A program made the position numbers and the translations under genes. From contig JH155759.1 in assembly GCA_000226015.1 (NCBI GenBank), positions 189,354 through 239,630 on the forward strand: a DNA stretch of 50,277 nucleotides, read 5' to 3'. Origin of the DNA: Mnemiopsis leidyi. Taxonomy: Eukaryota > Ctenophora > Tentaculata > Lobata > Bolinopsidae. The notes below the pieces were generated by a model, which made no database searches, was not told the DNA's origin, and worked only from the letters and a program-made list of their open reading frames with translations. Of the stretch, positions 1 to 12,700 are shown piece by piece (the stretch's first letter is position 1; every line of letters starts with the position of its first letter).

Positions 1-235
1 TTTACACGTGATCTGGGGAGATTTGTGCAAGTTTACACGTGATCTGGGAAGATGAGAGAGAGTTTACACGTGATCTGGGGAGATGAGTGCGAGTTTACAC
101 GTGATCTGGGGAGATGAGTGCGAGTTTACACGTGATCTGGGGAGATGAGTGCGAGTTTACACGTGATCTGGGGAGATGAGTGCGAGTTTACACGTGATCT
201 GGGTAGATGAGTGCAAGTTATGTGTGCGTGATCAG
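1..235 (-). repeat. 31-base minisatellite carrying the exon 57 acceptor, about 7-8 copies
   Basis: On the minus strand each unit reads as a splice acceptor (ATCTCCCCAG) followed by ATCACGTGTAAACT, the first 14 bases of exon 57 (ITCKL). The copy at the high-coordinate end (acceptor near 198) follows unique intron sequence. The unit is not a multiple of three, so reading through one unit changes frame. The array continues past the left edge. Confidence 0.85.
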
Positions 236-1727
236 GAAGAAATAAAGATGATTTGATAAGCACTTAGGCAGACATCGTTTTCAAGTAAATCAGTAATTAG
301 TGAGCTGGCAGCTTGACGATATAATCATTGCTAAAATTGGCACGTCTTATGTTCACACATCATTTATGGATTAACACCTTTGACCCAACACAGAGGGCGA
401 TTGCTTTTAGCCCAGGTTGAACATGTTAAAACTACTTAGAGGAATAGAGCACACGTGAAGTATAATAATTAAGTGGTAAAAGCTGTGACAGGCTGTGATC
501 AGACGAACTCAGTAACTCCAACCAACGTTATAGTTTTAGAGAACTAGAAATAATGGATTGTGAATGAAGTGATGATTCAAGGGGGAAATTACGTACGACG
601 TAATACTATTACGTAGTGCGTAATACTAATTACGTTCTACATTCATTAACCAATTACTGTTTTTATTTGTGCATCTACTTGAGCCGAGAAGAACTATTTC
701 AATTTGAGTAGTTACCATGCGGTTTATAAAGAACTAAGAAGGGATCAATCATTCAACTACTATATGTTTGTATATGTTTGTATATGTTTGTATGTTTGTA
801 TGTTTATATGTTTGTATGTTTGTATGTTTGTATGTTTGTATGTTTGTATGTTTGTATGTCGATTGTCTGTATAGTTGTGATAAGATCCACTAAACCTGTG
901 TAGTTGATGTAGTGACTACAGTACATGTAACACCGTCAAACGTGACAGTGACATCCGATGTGACGTCACTGAACCCAGTCCCAGTTATTGTTATCTGAAA
1001 TAAAGGACGATAAGGAGGAATAGAAGTTGAAACAAATGTTTACATTTAGGCAGATTCACATGTTTGCAGTACATGTGCCATGTGATTTACTAAACTTTCA
1101 GCGTCCATCCACGATTATTTATCATGAGGGACAGACTGCGGCCCGATAACAAAATTTGGACGGAAGTTGTCCGCCACGAAAGGTGGCCGACGTCCTAGTC
1201 CCCAGAACATCGTGCCCCAGAGCCCTGTAACCCAGAGATTTGACGTCCTGCTCCACAACAGACAACTTCGTTAAGGTTAGGGTAATGGTGAGGGATATGG
1301 TAATGGCCACTGGGGTAAAATATGTGGGAAAAATGTTGTGGAGCACGATGTTCTGGGGCAGGACGACGGGAACCCAGCAAAACAGTTTCGCCGGTTAAAA
1401 TCCCATATTATTCATCACTCACAGTTTTCCCGCCTCCAGTTCCGGCATCGGCAGGGTCAATGTTCGTGATAGAAGGCGTGTCTCCTTTATTATACGTCAC
1501 TGCTCCAGTCTTAGTCATGGTTGTGTTGAATCTCCGTACCTACACAGGATTATAGTGTTATAATTGAGCTTACTACTTAACGTGCATTCTTAAATGGCTA
1601 CCAGGCTACATCTCCCGATATTGATAAAGAACGAAACCCGATATTTCACATTAGAAACAAAATCAATTGTTTCAGACTCTGAATGACAGACAGACAGACA
1701 AGCAGACAGACAAGCAGACAGACAAGC

Positions 1728-1819
<92 letters not shown>

Positions 1820-1820
1820 G

Positions 1821-1858
<38 letters not shown>

Positions 1859-3772
1859 AAACCCACCACGATGTCACAACTGTGAGAGTCAGTAGTACAG
1901 ACACTGTCGGGGCAGGGAGGGAGGGGGATGTTGAGGAGGGAGGTGCTGACCAACTCCGCCTCTACCTCCACATCACACACCGTTACGTTCAGGGAGGCGT
2001 CTTCTTCTCCGTGAGGGAACCCGGAACCTGAGGTTGGGGTTAGTTACAGAAACCAATGGACGTCAGGATTTCTGGGAGGAGTCGGAAATGTTTTCTAGTT
2101 TGTGACAGTGATTCAAGCAATTAGAAATTACAATTAGAAATTTAATTTTTAATTTCTTGGTCAATCGCTGTCATAAACTAGAACCTGTCACAAACTTGAT
2201 TAATGAGAAGTCAATTTACCATTAGTGGTAAGAAGGGTCTGGTCAGCAATTGCGTGTGTTAGAGAGAGTGTCTCGGGAAGGGTATATAAAGTAGGTTGTT
2301 AAAACCTTAAATTAGGTTGTTAAAACCTTAAAGTAGGTTGTTAAAACCTTAAATTAGGTTGTTAAAACCTTAAAGTAGGTTGTTAAAACCTTAAAGTAGG
2401 TTGTTAAAACCTTAAAGTAGGTTGTTAAAACCTTAAAGTAGGTTGTTAAAACCTTAAAGTAGGTTGTTAAAACCTTAAAGTAGGTTGTTAAAACCTTAAA
2501 GTAGGTTGTTAAAACCTTAAAGACAGTTTGCTAACCTTGAAGAGCAACTGTAGGACCACCTAGAGTTCCCGTTGTCGGACTTGCCGGGTCTGTCGCCCCC
2601 AAGTTCATCGTGTAGTCTATCTTCTTGTCCAGATTTGAGTCACCATACGGATCTACTTTCACCTGAAATTAAATCTCGTTACGCTCAAACTAAACAAAAA
2701 AGTTTGAAATATAAAATTTGTCCACTTTCACCTGAAATTAAATCTCGCAACGCTCAAACTAAACAAAAAAGTTTGAAATATAAAATTTGTCCACTTTCAC
2801 CTGAAATTAAATCTCGTAACGCTCAAACTAAACAAAAAAGTTTGAAATATAAAATTTGTCCACTTTACACCTGAAATTAAATCTCGTAACGCTCAAACTA
2901 AACAAAAAAGTTTGAAATATAAAATTTGTCCACTTCACCTGAAATTAAATCTCGTAACGCTCACACTAAACATACAAGTTTGAAATATAGAATTTAAAAA
3001 AAGACGTGATATTCACAACATCCTAGGTTGTAACTTACCACAACGCTGTACTCCCCAGCTGCGGCGTGAGGAAGTTTACACTTGATCTCTGTGAGTGTCA
3101 CGGAGCTTATCACACAGCTCTTGTCTTCACCTGTGGATAAGACTAATACAACCGGAACTAACCTTTTAATCTGGGTTTGGATAATTCCCACGCAATCTAA
3201 TACAACCGGAACTAACCTTTTCAAATTTAAGCCTCTCTAGATTTTTTGAACAATCTGGGTTTAGATAATTCCCACGCAATTGAAAATGATATCAGAAGTT
3301 GATATTAATGTGACATATAGGAGACTTAAGGCTACCAGAAAATACTGACCGACGACAACGGAAGTTTTGCTGGTTTCGTTATCCTGGTTGAGGAATCTCT
3401 CTCCGGTTATAGTCAACTCCGTATCATATGTACCTGGGATATTGATGTAGTTCAAACTTTGGGGTAGTGCAGCCTATCCCACAAGTTGGGTGTACCCATT
3501 GCATTCTAAAACGCCTGGATAAAACTTTTCACTGTACGGTCAATTAAATTTTGTAATAGAGATATAACACGTTTCGAATCGTAGATATAATTATTGCGAC
3601 ATTTTTCCGACATTTTGACGGACCTCCAAAATTACAAGGAATAAAATAGAATATTCGTACCAGAAGCAGGCGAGATATCGGAGATGATTGGAGACTTAGC
3701 GGTTTCATACTGGTACATGTGATTGATGTACGCGCCATTGAATCTTATCTGGTTACTCTGCCCATCTGTTAT
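1..3772 (-). CDS. PKHD1L1: PKHD1L1-like exons 50-57: further IPT/TIG repeats, running off the window
   Basis: Exons 3661-3772, 3350-3433, 3039-3130, 2560-2662, 1867-2027, 1423-1539, 896-994, and exon 57 whose acceptor is at about 198. Recognisable pieces are SPIISDISPASG joined to TYDTELTITGERF (exons 50-51), SCVISSVTLTEIKCKLPHAA (exon 52), GSGFPHGEEDASLNVTVC (exon 54), TPSITNIDPADAGTGGG joined to ITITGTGFSDVTSDVTVTFD (exons 55-56). Exon 57 starts ITCKL, the usual IPT cysteine strand (compare EIKCKLP). Its donor is not in the window because the exon start is itself tandemly repeated up to position 1. All phases up to exon 57 join. Confidence 0.8.
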
Positions 3773-6700
3773 CTGTAGAAGAGTAAGAATACGAGTTAGA
3801 GTTAGAGCGAGTTTGAGTTAAAGTTAGAGTGTTAAAACTTGAGTTAGAGTTGGTGTTAGAGAGTTTGGGTTTTAGGATTGAAGTTAGAGATAGTGCTATA
3901 GTGTTATAGTTGAAATTAGAGTAACTATTACACTGGGTCTATACAACATGTACCGTAAAAGTATCTACCTAGTAAGAGTATGAGCTTACAATAAAAACTA
4001 CACGATTTTGATTTAATAAAATAAACAAGTAATGAAAACATACAATCAACAAATAGCAACATTATAACAAATAAAACATGGCTAATCAGTAATTAAGAGT
4101 CTGACAGTGTTTTAGAAGGAGAGGACACCGGTGGTTAGATTACGTCTGAGTGTTATCAAATCATTCTTAAGGGTCTGTAGCAGAGCGAGGAACATCATGG
4201 CCAGTGGGATCGCCGGAGTTGTGTCCGCTTAATCCCAAAACAGTAGCAAATTGGACCGCACCCGACTCAAACCTGACTTTCAGACGTCTAAACTGGTCCA
4301 GAGGGAACCACTTGTAACACAGCGACATTTTACCCCTGACAAAGGACCAAAAACTTCGGATGGTGAAGCAGTATATTATGGGGTTCGCAGCGAAATTCGC
4401 ATTTCGAGCTAGAATGGAGACCTTGAAAAGCGCACAAAACCAAGCACTACTGCTGTTACTAACGGAAAGTGTTTCCCTCATCGCGGTAACAAGGAAGTAC
4501 GGGAGGAAGGAGAGAAAGAAGACACCGGAGACAAGGAGCATTGTAAAGACTCCTTGTCTCTGGAAAGTTCCTGTAACACGATAGACGATACAACCCAGCC
4601 AGACAGACGTCACTACGATCGTGAGCAGGGGCAGAGCCACAAAACAGACGGAGGCGATTATAATAAGGACCCGGACTATCTTGGAGGAGGCAGGGATGCC
4701 GGTGCCGCACTGGATACCCCCTATCTGAAAGAGGATGGTGGAGGTGTCCGTGTGAGCTAGTATGGAGACAACAGTGCCCAACCAGATCAGAGCTACGGAG
4801 AACCACACCACGGAGCAGATAAGGAGACCGTGCTTGAAGGTTTTCAGGGCAATTCTGGTGGGGAAGATGATACAGTGGAGCTTGTTGAGGTTAAGGAGGG
4901 CGATAAAGACGGTTCCAACAGACAGGAAGTAGGAGAATATCCGGGAGTGGAGGTAGCAGGCAAGGTTACCGTACACGTTCCGACCAGTAACCAGGTAGGT
5001 CAGGTTCAGGGTGGTCAGAACACCGCTCAGCAGATCCACCAGGGCCAGGTGTCTGATCAGCGTGACGGAGACCTTGTCCACGGTGATAGCTTTGTACTTG
5101 ACGGAGGCGAGGAGTACTGTTGAGTTGCCTAATATAGCCAGAATGGCAGTAAGGAGAGACCAGGCAATGGCAAGTATCCTACCAATAGGAGTGTAGGGAG
5201 CATACAGCCACACCCTATCTGATGAAGTGTTGCCTAGCAACACACTGGCATTGAGCGCCACTGTGTTAACCAGGGTTGGTGGTAGTGTCACAGGGATCAG
5301 AGTGGGACCAGTAACGTCAGCTATGTTGGAGAAGATGTCACCGTCAGTAGAACTCGTTTTTGTCATGTTGGGGAGTTCTTCCGTGTCGTTTACTTCCGTG
5401 AAGTTACTAGTTAGAGAAACTCATCTATTAGAGTTGGATATGATTAAGATAGTGGGAACAACTCAAATTGCGGCAATAAGACAATTTATTTTAGTATGAC
5501 CCTAATGAAAACCAAGCTGTGGCCAACCCGCTAAGCCGCGGACTCCCGCTAAAGCAGAAAATGATTAAGTGGATGATTGAAGAATTGGTAAGAATTCATT
5601 TATGGGATAACGCATTAACGTAAGCAGTGTAAGTAATACCAAATTGTAGGATATCTCAGATTTTATTGGGACTGTCTGAAACGCATATAGGCGATATTTC
5701 ATCTTTTGGAGTCTTGCATAACCGCGAGATAATGTTAGTGAATTATGCGTCAGTGAGCCGGCGATTAGTCCAACAAAGGACCAAGAACAAATGTATAGAC
5801 GCAAGGGGTCTTGTGGAAATTAACCAATCATAGTTCGAACCGACAGCTGGAGATGCAAGTATAAGCCGAGGGGACAATAGTAGTAATAACTACCTGCAGG
5901 ATAAATAAGGGTTCTCGGGCAATTTGAAATTTTGATTTTCAATCTCAAGTATACTTCAATTACACTTAGAATGAAATATACAACACACACGAGAAGGAAA
6001 AAGGATTTGTACGAATCAAGACCTTGATTCAAGGGTGATACACGTTAGGTAGGTTCAGAAAACCAAAATTATTTTATGCTCCATTTAAAGCTGGATAATG
6101 GCGCAGCAACAACTTCAAAAAAAACTTAGAATGAATTAATTTCAAAAATATACAGAAACCAATGGACGTCAGGATTTCTGGAGGGAAGTCGGAAATTGTT
6201 TTTCAGTTTGTGGCGGCGATTGACCAATGAGAAGCCCGACACGACCAATCTGTTTCCAGAAACACTGTCACGTGCTAGAAACAATTGTCTACTTCTTTCA
6301 ATGAATTTTAACGTCCGTTAGCCGTAAAAAGATCAAAATAATCATTTAAGAATAAGAAGTTCTTATGCAATGAGAAAATTTTCCTTCTCATTCAATATTT
6401 TATTAATTCAATAATTTTGTTGCAAATTTGATAAATGTCATGAAAATTTAACAAGAATTAAATTGAATTAAAATTTCGAGCAAATTTTAAGATTTTCACC
6501 GGGACCGAGATACCAAAAATAGGCCGATTTTAGACTGGAAAAGGATTGGGCCAGGATCCCGGTCGATCCTTGGTAGCTTGTCAACAATATTCTAGCAGAC
6601 AAAATAGCAACGGACAATTATCAGGGGGCTCACAATCTTCATGTGACACTGATGAGTGATGAAACACGCACAAATAACAAACAGGGAGAGAAACAAGACC

Positions 6701-9700
6701 TTTGTATTTCTGGGAAATTAGACATGAATCAAAGTCTAAAGCATGGTCTGAGAACCTATGGTCAATTCAGAGAGCGCAAATCGTCATTCAAGCCACAGAC
6801 CACGCCCTAAGAGCATTAAGAGACTTAATAATAAACGTTAAATTATATATTGAGTTTTATCTTCTCCAGTTCCTTGTTAAGATAAAGAGTGCAACAGAAA
6901 AATAAGTAGAGTGAGTCTATACATAATACAGTTCTATAGAACTGAAAATGTATGACAATAATGACACACGTTTGAACAACCTGTGAACAAGTCCATTAGC
7001 AGGAAATTTATGTTGGGGGGGGGGAACTTGGAAAGTTTCAGAATAAGTTTTCATAAAAGATTTTCGTAATATAACAACGCGCGGAAAGAAGTATGTAACA
7101 CATTATTTACATTATAATATAATTTTAAGACAAAAAACTTACTTTGACAGTAGGAAATGTTTGTCAGATAAACTTAATATCGCCAGATTACAAACGTTCA
7201 GAATATTTCATGAGGATCTCCCCCAGAGCACACCACTCCTACACTTACCTTCCTGTCGGGGGTCCGCGCGATGATCTGAGAGGTTGTCATGGAGACGACA
7301 GTCAGAGTGTACTTGCTGGTCGTAACGGAGAGCGTGTCGGTGGCGGGTAGACCGGTACCAGTGATCGTGATAACCGTGCCGCCGTGAACGCTTCCTGACG
7401 TCGGCTGAACTGATGTAATCTGGGAAAAGGGTGTTGTGTAACTTTGGTAAATACAGACGTCGGCTGTACTGATGTAATCTGGGAAAAGAGGTGTTGTGTA
7501 ACTTTGGTAAATAGAGATGTCGGCTGTACTGATGTAATCTGGGAAAAGGGTGTTGTGTAACTTTGGTAAATACAGATGTCGGCTGTACTGATGTAATCTG
7601 GGAAAAGAGTGTTGTGTAACTTTGGTAAATATGCAGACGTCCGGCGTATAAAGTACAAGTAATCGGCCTGAGAAAATAAGTCAATAAACTGCAGCCCAGT
7701 AAAACTCACCGCATACTCGAAATTTAATTTATTCATTCCGTCGTCGTATTTAGGGTAGCCGTTAGCGGTGGAAATGGACACATCGTAAGTTCCCGACGGC
7801 ATATCGCCCACTTCGCACGTCACCTTGGTGTTGGTGCACCCGTCTGATATTGGGATACATGTACTGCCGCCAATCGAGATTGTTGTCCCGGTCTGGCCTC
7901 TGGAAAGATGGGCGGGTAAAAACATGAAGGGGATGTGATTACAAGACATGGTTCACTTGTTATAAGTAACCTGTCACAATCGTGATAGACTTATATACAG
8001 CTACCATAAGCAGAAGTCAGTATTAAGTTACTGAGTAGTCGCGAACTGAGTGATAGAATGATAATAACAACTAAGTAACCGCGTGACTTTAACTAAAAAG
8101 AAGCTGGTTACAAAGAACTACACTTACGGACAGAGCAAGGTGCCAGTGATGATAACGGTGAAACCAGGTCCAGGATCTTTGGCCGTCTTGGTAACGTTGG
8201 TGACGGTTGGAGTTTTGCCAAGTTTGTAGGTGTAAGTACACGAACCACACTCAACAGATGCACCGTCTTGGGTGAGCTGCGTGAGGGATGGTGAGTTAGC
8301 ATATTGTCGGTTGAACATAGTCAGGAAACGTACATGCAGTATCATTTTTCTGACGTATCCAGAGCGTTACGTATACGCTACCATTTACATTGAGTCTTAC
8401 AGTTGGACGATATCCTTGGAAAATGATACTCACAGTAAGATCCTTAGGAGTGTCAGTTTCGTCAGGTACTCCTGTCCTGCTGCGAACCGTGATCGTCTTG
8501 TAGGTGGCCGAGAGGATCTCAAAATCAGTTACACCTAGAGTGGTAGGGATTTGAACTCTTAAACTAGCGACTTCTGTAGATTTTTTTTCCAGTCCTGGAC
8601 TTGGTTTGCTCTTTTTACGTTTATTTATTAGGGAATAGGGCGGCTAAAATTATTTAATAATCTCTAGCAATTCTGATTCTGTTTGAAATACATCAGGGAA
8701 TTAATCAGGTTCTCACCATCAGAGACAGATCCGGAAATAGGGGCCGCATCTTCGCCGGTGTTGTACTTGAAACCACCCCCAGTCAGAACCACGGACAGAC
8801 CACCCTGAGCAGGATCTGTCACAGCTAGTAGTCCGTTTAAACTTGTTAAGCCGTGATCAAGGTTCCATTGACGCATAATAAAATCACAATCACATAATAA
8901 ATCAGTGTTTTTCAAACCGATTCAACAAAACTAGACCGAGAGCTAACGCTTCATTACCTTGAGGGACCCCTGATTTGGAGATATAGATGTTATCTTAGGC
9001 TGGATGGAGGAGTAGGCGTAGAGCTCGTGGTTCTCCCCAGAGAAAACTGCGTCTCCTCGTCCTAGTAACGGTTTGTGGTGAGATCATGTTTATCATCAGA
9101 ACCGTATAACATCATGTTTATCATTAGAACCGTACATCATCATGATTTAATCATAGAAATTACATGTGATCTTATCACAGAGTAGTAACCCACCTAAGAT
9201 AGTGACTTTAGCCTCAAAAAGAGTGAAGACAGGAGGCTCGCTAGTCAGATCAACTTTACAGCTGATCCGCTGGTCGGACACCGCAGTAACAGTACACTCG
9301 TGTTCAGATCCCAGTTTAACTTTCACTGCACACGGGTTTGTCCCAAAACCTGGTAGTTGGAGTGATTTGATGTAGAGTCGTTTAGTTATAAAGTACTGAG
9401 GTACAGTTGGAGTGTCTGAGATTATCTCCAATTAACTTGAAGACTGAAGTTCGCCGCGTATTCTTTTGACTGTAAACAGGTATCAACTATTAACGCTGTA
9501 AAAACTTACCAAAAACTACTAAACATGAACATTACCATTACTAAACATGAACATTACCTTTGCCGTCAATCCTGATAGTTTCGTCCCAGAAGAGTTGACG
9601 AGTAACATTCGTTATTCGAGGGGTAGAACAGGAGAAGTAAGCGTACCTAGAAAGTTCACAATTCAACACTAAACCAGAGAAAATTTCATCATTACAGTAA

Positions 9701-12700
9701 ATATTTGAATATCTTTTAGTTTAATTCAATGTGTCGTGGTCAATAGAAGTATAAACTTTCAACACTACTATAATGCTACACAAGGGAGTTTGCCGGGAAA
9801 GCGGGCCAACTGATCCAAACTCAGTATCCAATCGTCATTGCCTATTGCTTACGTGCACCAAAGGGTTCACCCCCATTTCCGAGTGTTAATGTGATTGAGT
9901 TGAATGGACTTGAGAACAAAATCATGCTGGAGAGGATCAAGTCAGCTTAATAATGCTTATGATTTGAGGTTCTCTAAATATGGTAGATGAATTTAAGTTT
10001 CAAGAACTCATGTTAGCTGTTGTATTCGTTTCTCCGACCCATTGACCCAGACGAAGTAAGTATGTAGACTCAGTACTCACGAGAAGTCCCCGGAGGCGGC
10101 TGCAGGAGCAGAGTCGGAACATCCGGAAACACTTCCGGTTAGAGGGGCACATTCATCCGCTGTTGGGAAATAGGTTAGATGACATCGAAAAAAGAGAGAT
10201 AGTGGCGCGTTTAAGGAGTTTTTAGAATTGAGTTTTTAAGAGGTGAGTAACATAAAAATAAGTAATAAAAATTTGAAACATGAGACTTGGGAAAGTAGTG
10301 AAGTTGAAAATAAACGACTTACAGGATGTCGAGGCAACTTTGTTGACGGTGGCCTTGCGAGTGTCAAGGAAGACATTGACCGCTACACTTCGAGAGGTGA
10401 GTGCTGCTGTCGTTCGGTGATGAGCCGTGTCTGAGGAAAGGAACTGGTTTACTTTTTTAAACTTTCTTTATCTTGTTAGTGAAAATCTATTATCATCGAG
10501 TGATGTACTTTGTATATCTTTTTGTGTACTGTATGCAGATGCTGAAGAATTTGCTTATTTTGATTAATGTGTTGACTAGTTTGGCGATATTTTGTAGATA
10601 GAATGGGAAAGCATGAAATTTTGTTTATTTTTCTTATAGGTTTTTAATTTGTCAAACTTTTATATCTATATGAGAGATGACACTCAAGGTTCTTCGAGCA
10701 ACTTTTCTTAACTATTTAATCTGACGTTTCTTCTTTCTACATATACAAGGGCATGATGAAATTCAGCAGGAAGTTTATAATCAATGCAATGAGTATGGAA
10801 TCAAACTGGGTAACTGAGGGGCCTTTAATTCCCCAGCCACAAATTATATCATGTCATATGATGAGACAAATAAGGCCGAAGTTATTATCAACATGCCACA
10901 TATTCGCATAATCCCGGAATTGGACGAAGCTAACTAGCCCATAGCAACTGCAACGAGAAAGTTAGAATCCATGTAAACAGAACAAAATAACGACAACAGA
11001 CTAGTAGAAATTGTTGATAACGACAATAACGGTAGCAGCAATCTTATTACCCTCCAGTTGACCGTAGATAAATGATCGATGATGGCCGATTTTTTACGTG
11101 AGCTTCACAAAAACCAAGGAAAATAAAAAAGAAAAGAAAAAGAAAAATCGTGACTTGTGGTTGCTGGTAAGTGGTAAGTTTACAAAACAAGTTGACTTAC
11201 CGAACGTTTTGACGTAAGTATCGAACTTTCCCTCAGTATTTCCAGCGGGAGCGTAGTGACATACAACATAGATCTTGTACTTCTCAGTGGTAGAGGTGCG
11301 GGTACTCTTAGCGATAGAGCATCCCACCTTGTCCGATAGACTCCACAGCATCTGTGTAAATAGAGTTATATAAAAATAGTTTGTATGTGGGGTAAAAATA
11401 AGTAAACGGTTAGGGCAATAAGGCGACAACATGTGATAGAAGAATTTTGAAAATCAACCCAAATATCAGAGACACGAATTATACTCAAGATTCATGAATC
11501 CAAAATCTATACATTACTATCCAAGTCGGCAAGCACCCAGTATACAATTTGATACAACAATTACCCACTACCCAGTAAAATGCTGACGACAAAACTACAG
11601 CAGGGTATCTACCTGGGAGTATCTCAGCGCGTTGGAGGGTTGGACAGGATCGAACTTGCTGCCTTCAGAGTACCACGCAGTGATGGCATCTCTCATGTAA
11701 GCTTCATCGCTCTTCAAGTCCCAGTGTTCAAACATCATCAGATTCTCTCCGCGTCCCTCCCGGTTACTGAAACGTGGAAGTTACAAGAGATAGACGTTAT
11801 CTTGGTTACTTGGTTACTTGGTTACTTGGTTACTAGGTGCTTTCTAAGTTACACTGGGTCAATAAATGTTGATCATTGCTACGTTGCTAGGCTATCTGGT
11901 TAAAGGGTATTTAGTTCAATAAAGGGTGTGGAGTCAAGTCCTCTTACTTGGATGATGAAGTATATTTCAAATTATTAACATTCATGTTTTTCATAAATTG
12001 AAATGCTATTACTAAACTCATACATTACTCATAAAGAACCAGTATAACATGTATAGGTGATCATACCTAGAAGAGCTAGACTTGAACACATTCTTCTCTA
12101 CCATGTAGTTGGCCCAATAGTCAGCAGTTTTGGCCACCTCGCTCGAGTAGCAGATGTCAGGGGTATCCTTGTGGCGTCTTCTGTACATGTTGTGGACCTC
12201 TTGGGCGGTTTTCTTGTAGCCCGTCGGTTTGGACTCGACACAGGTTGGCGCGGACACTGGCCGGGTGAAGGAAAATGTTCAAATATAGTATTATCATCAG
12301 ACAGAGTTGGTCATAAGGGGCCGATAGTCTATAACTGATACGGACATCAATTGTGCGGGCAGAAAACCACGAAAAACCAACAAACGGACAGAGACATGCA
12401 CAGACAAACAAAAACAAACTAACAAACTAACAAACTAACAAACACATAAACACACTTACAAACAAACAAACAAACAAACTAACAAACACATAAACACACC
12501 GACAGACACACTGACAAGTTACTCACCATACTCAGTCCAGAGCTGGTCCACATTGTCGGCAGCCTCAGTCTTACACTTGATGAGGGTGTCAGTTACACTC
12601 GTCACCGCGCACTCCAGATCTCCGAACTCAACGTTCAACTTCGTCTTGTCAGTACCGAAACCGCTGCCGGTGATGGTGACCTCAGTCCCTCCCACTACTG

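Larger units (their letters stand above)
3773..7248 (-). other. Intron 49 of the PKHD1L1-like gene (3.5 kb), host of the GPCR gene
   Basis: Outside the receptor frame this intron holds no coding exon I can support. It is AT-rich. At 3787-3920 there is a degenerate GAGTTAGAGTT-type repeat. A copy of a dispersed repeat lies at about 6152-6300, and there is a G tract at 7015-7022. Open frames at 5565-6032 and 6702-6905 have no protein-like composition or splice support. Confidence 0.6.

Noticed and set aside
1590-1980. Long open frames rich in CLSV or RQTD on both strands
   Set aside because: They are translations of the (GACA)n microsatellite.
1-2521. Direct repeats as a CRISPR array
   Set aside because: Repeats are contiguous without unique spacers, and the window is clearly animal DNA.
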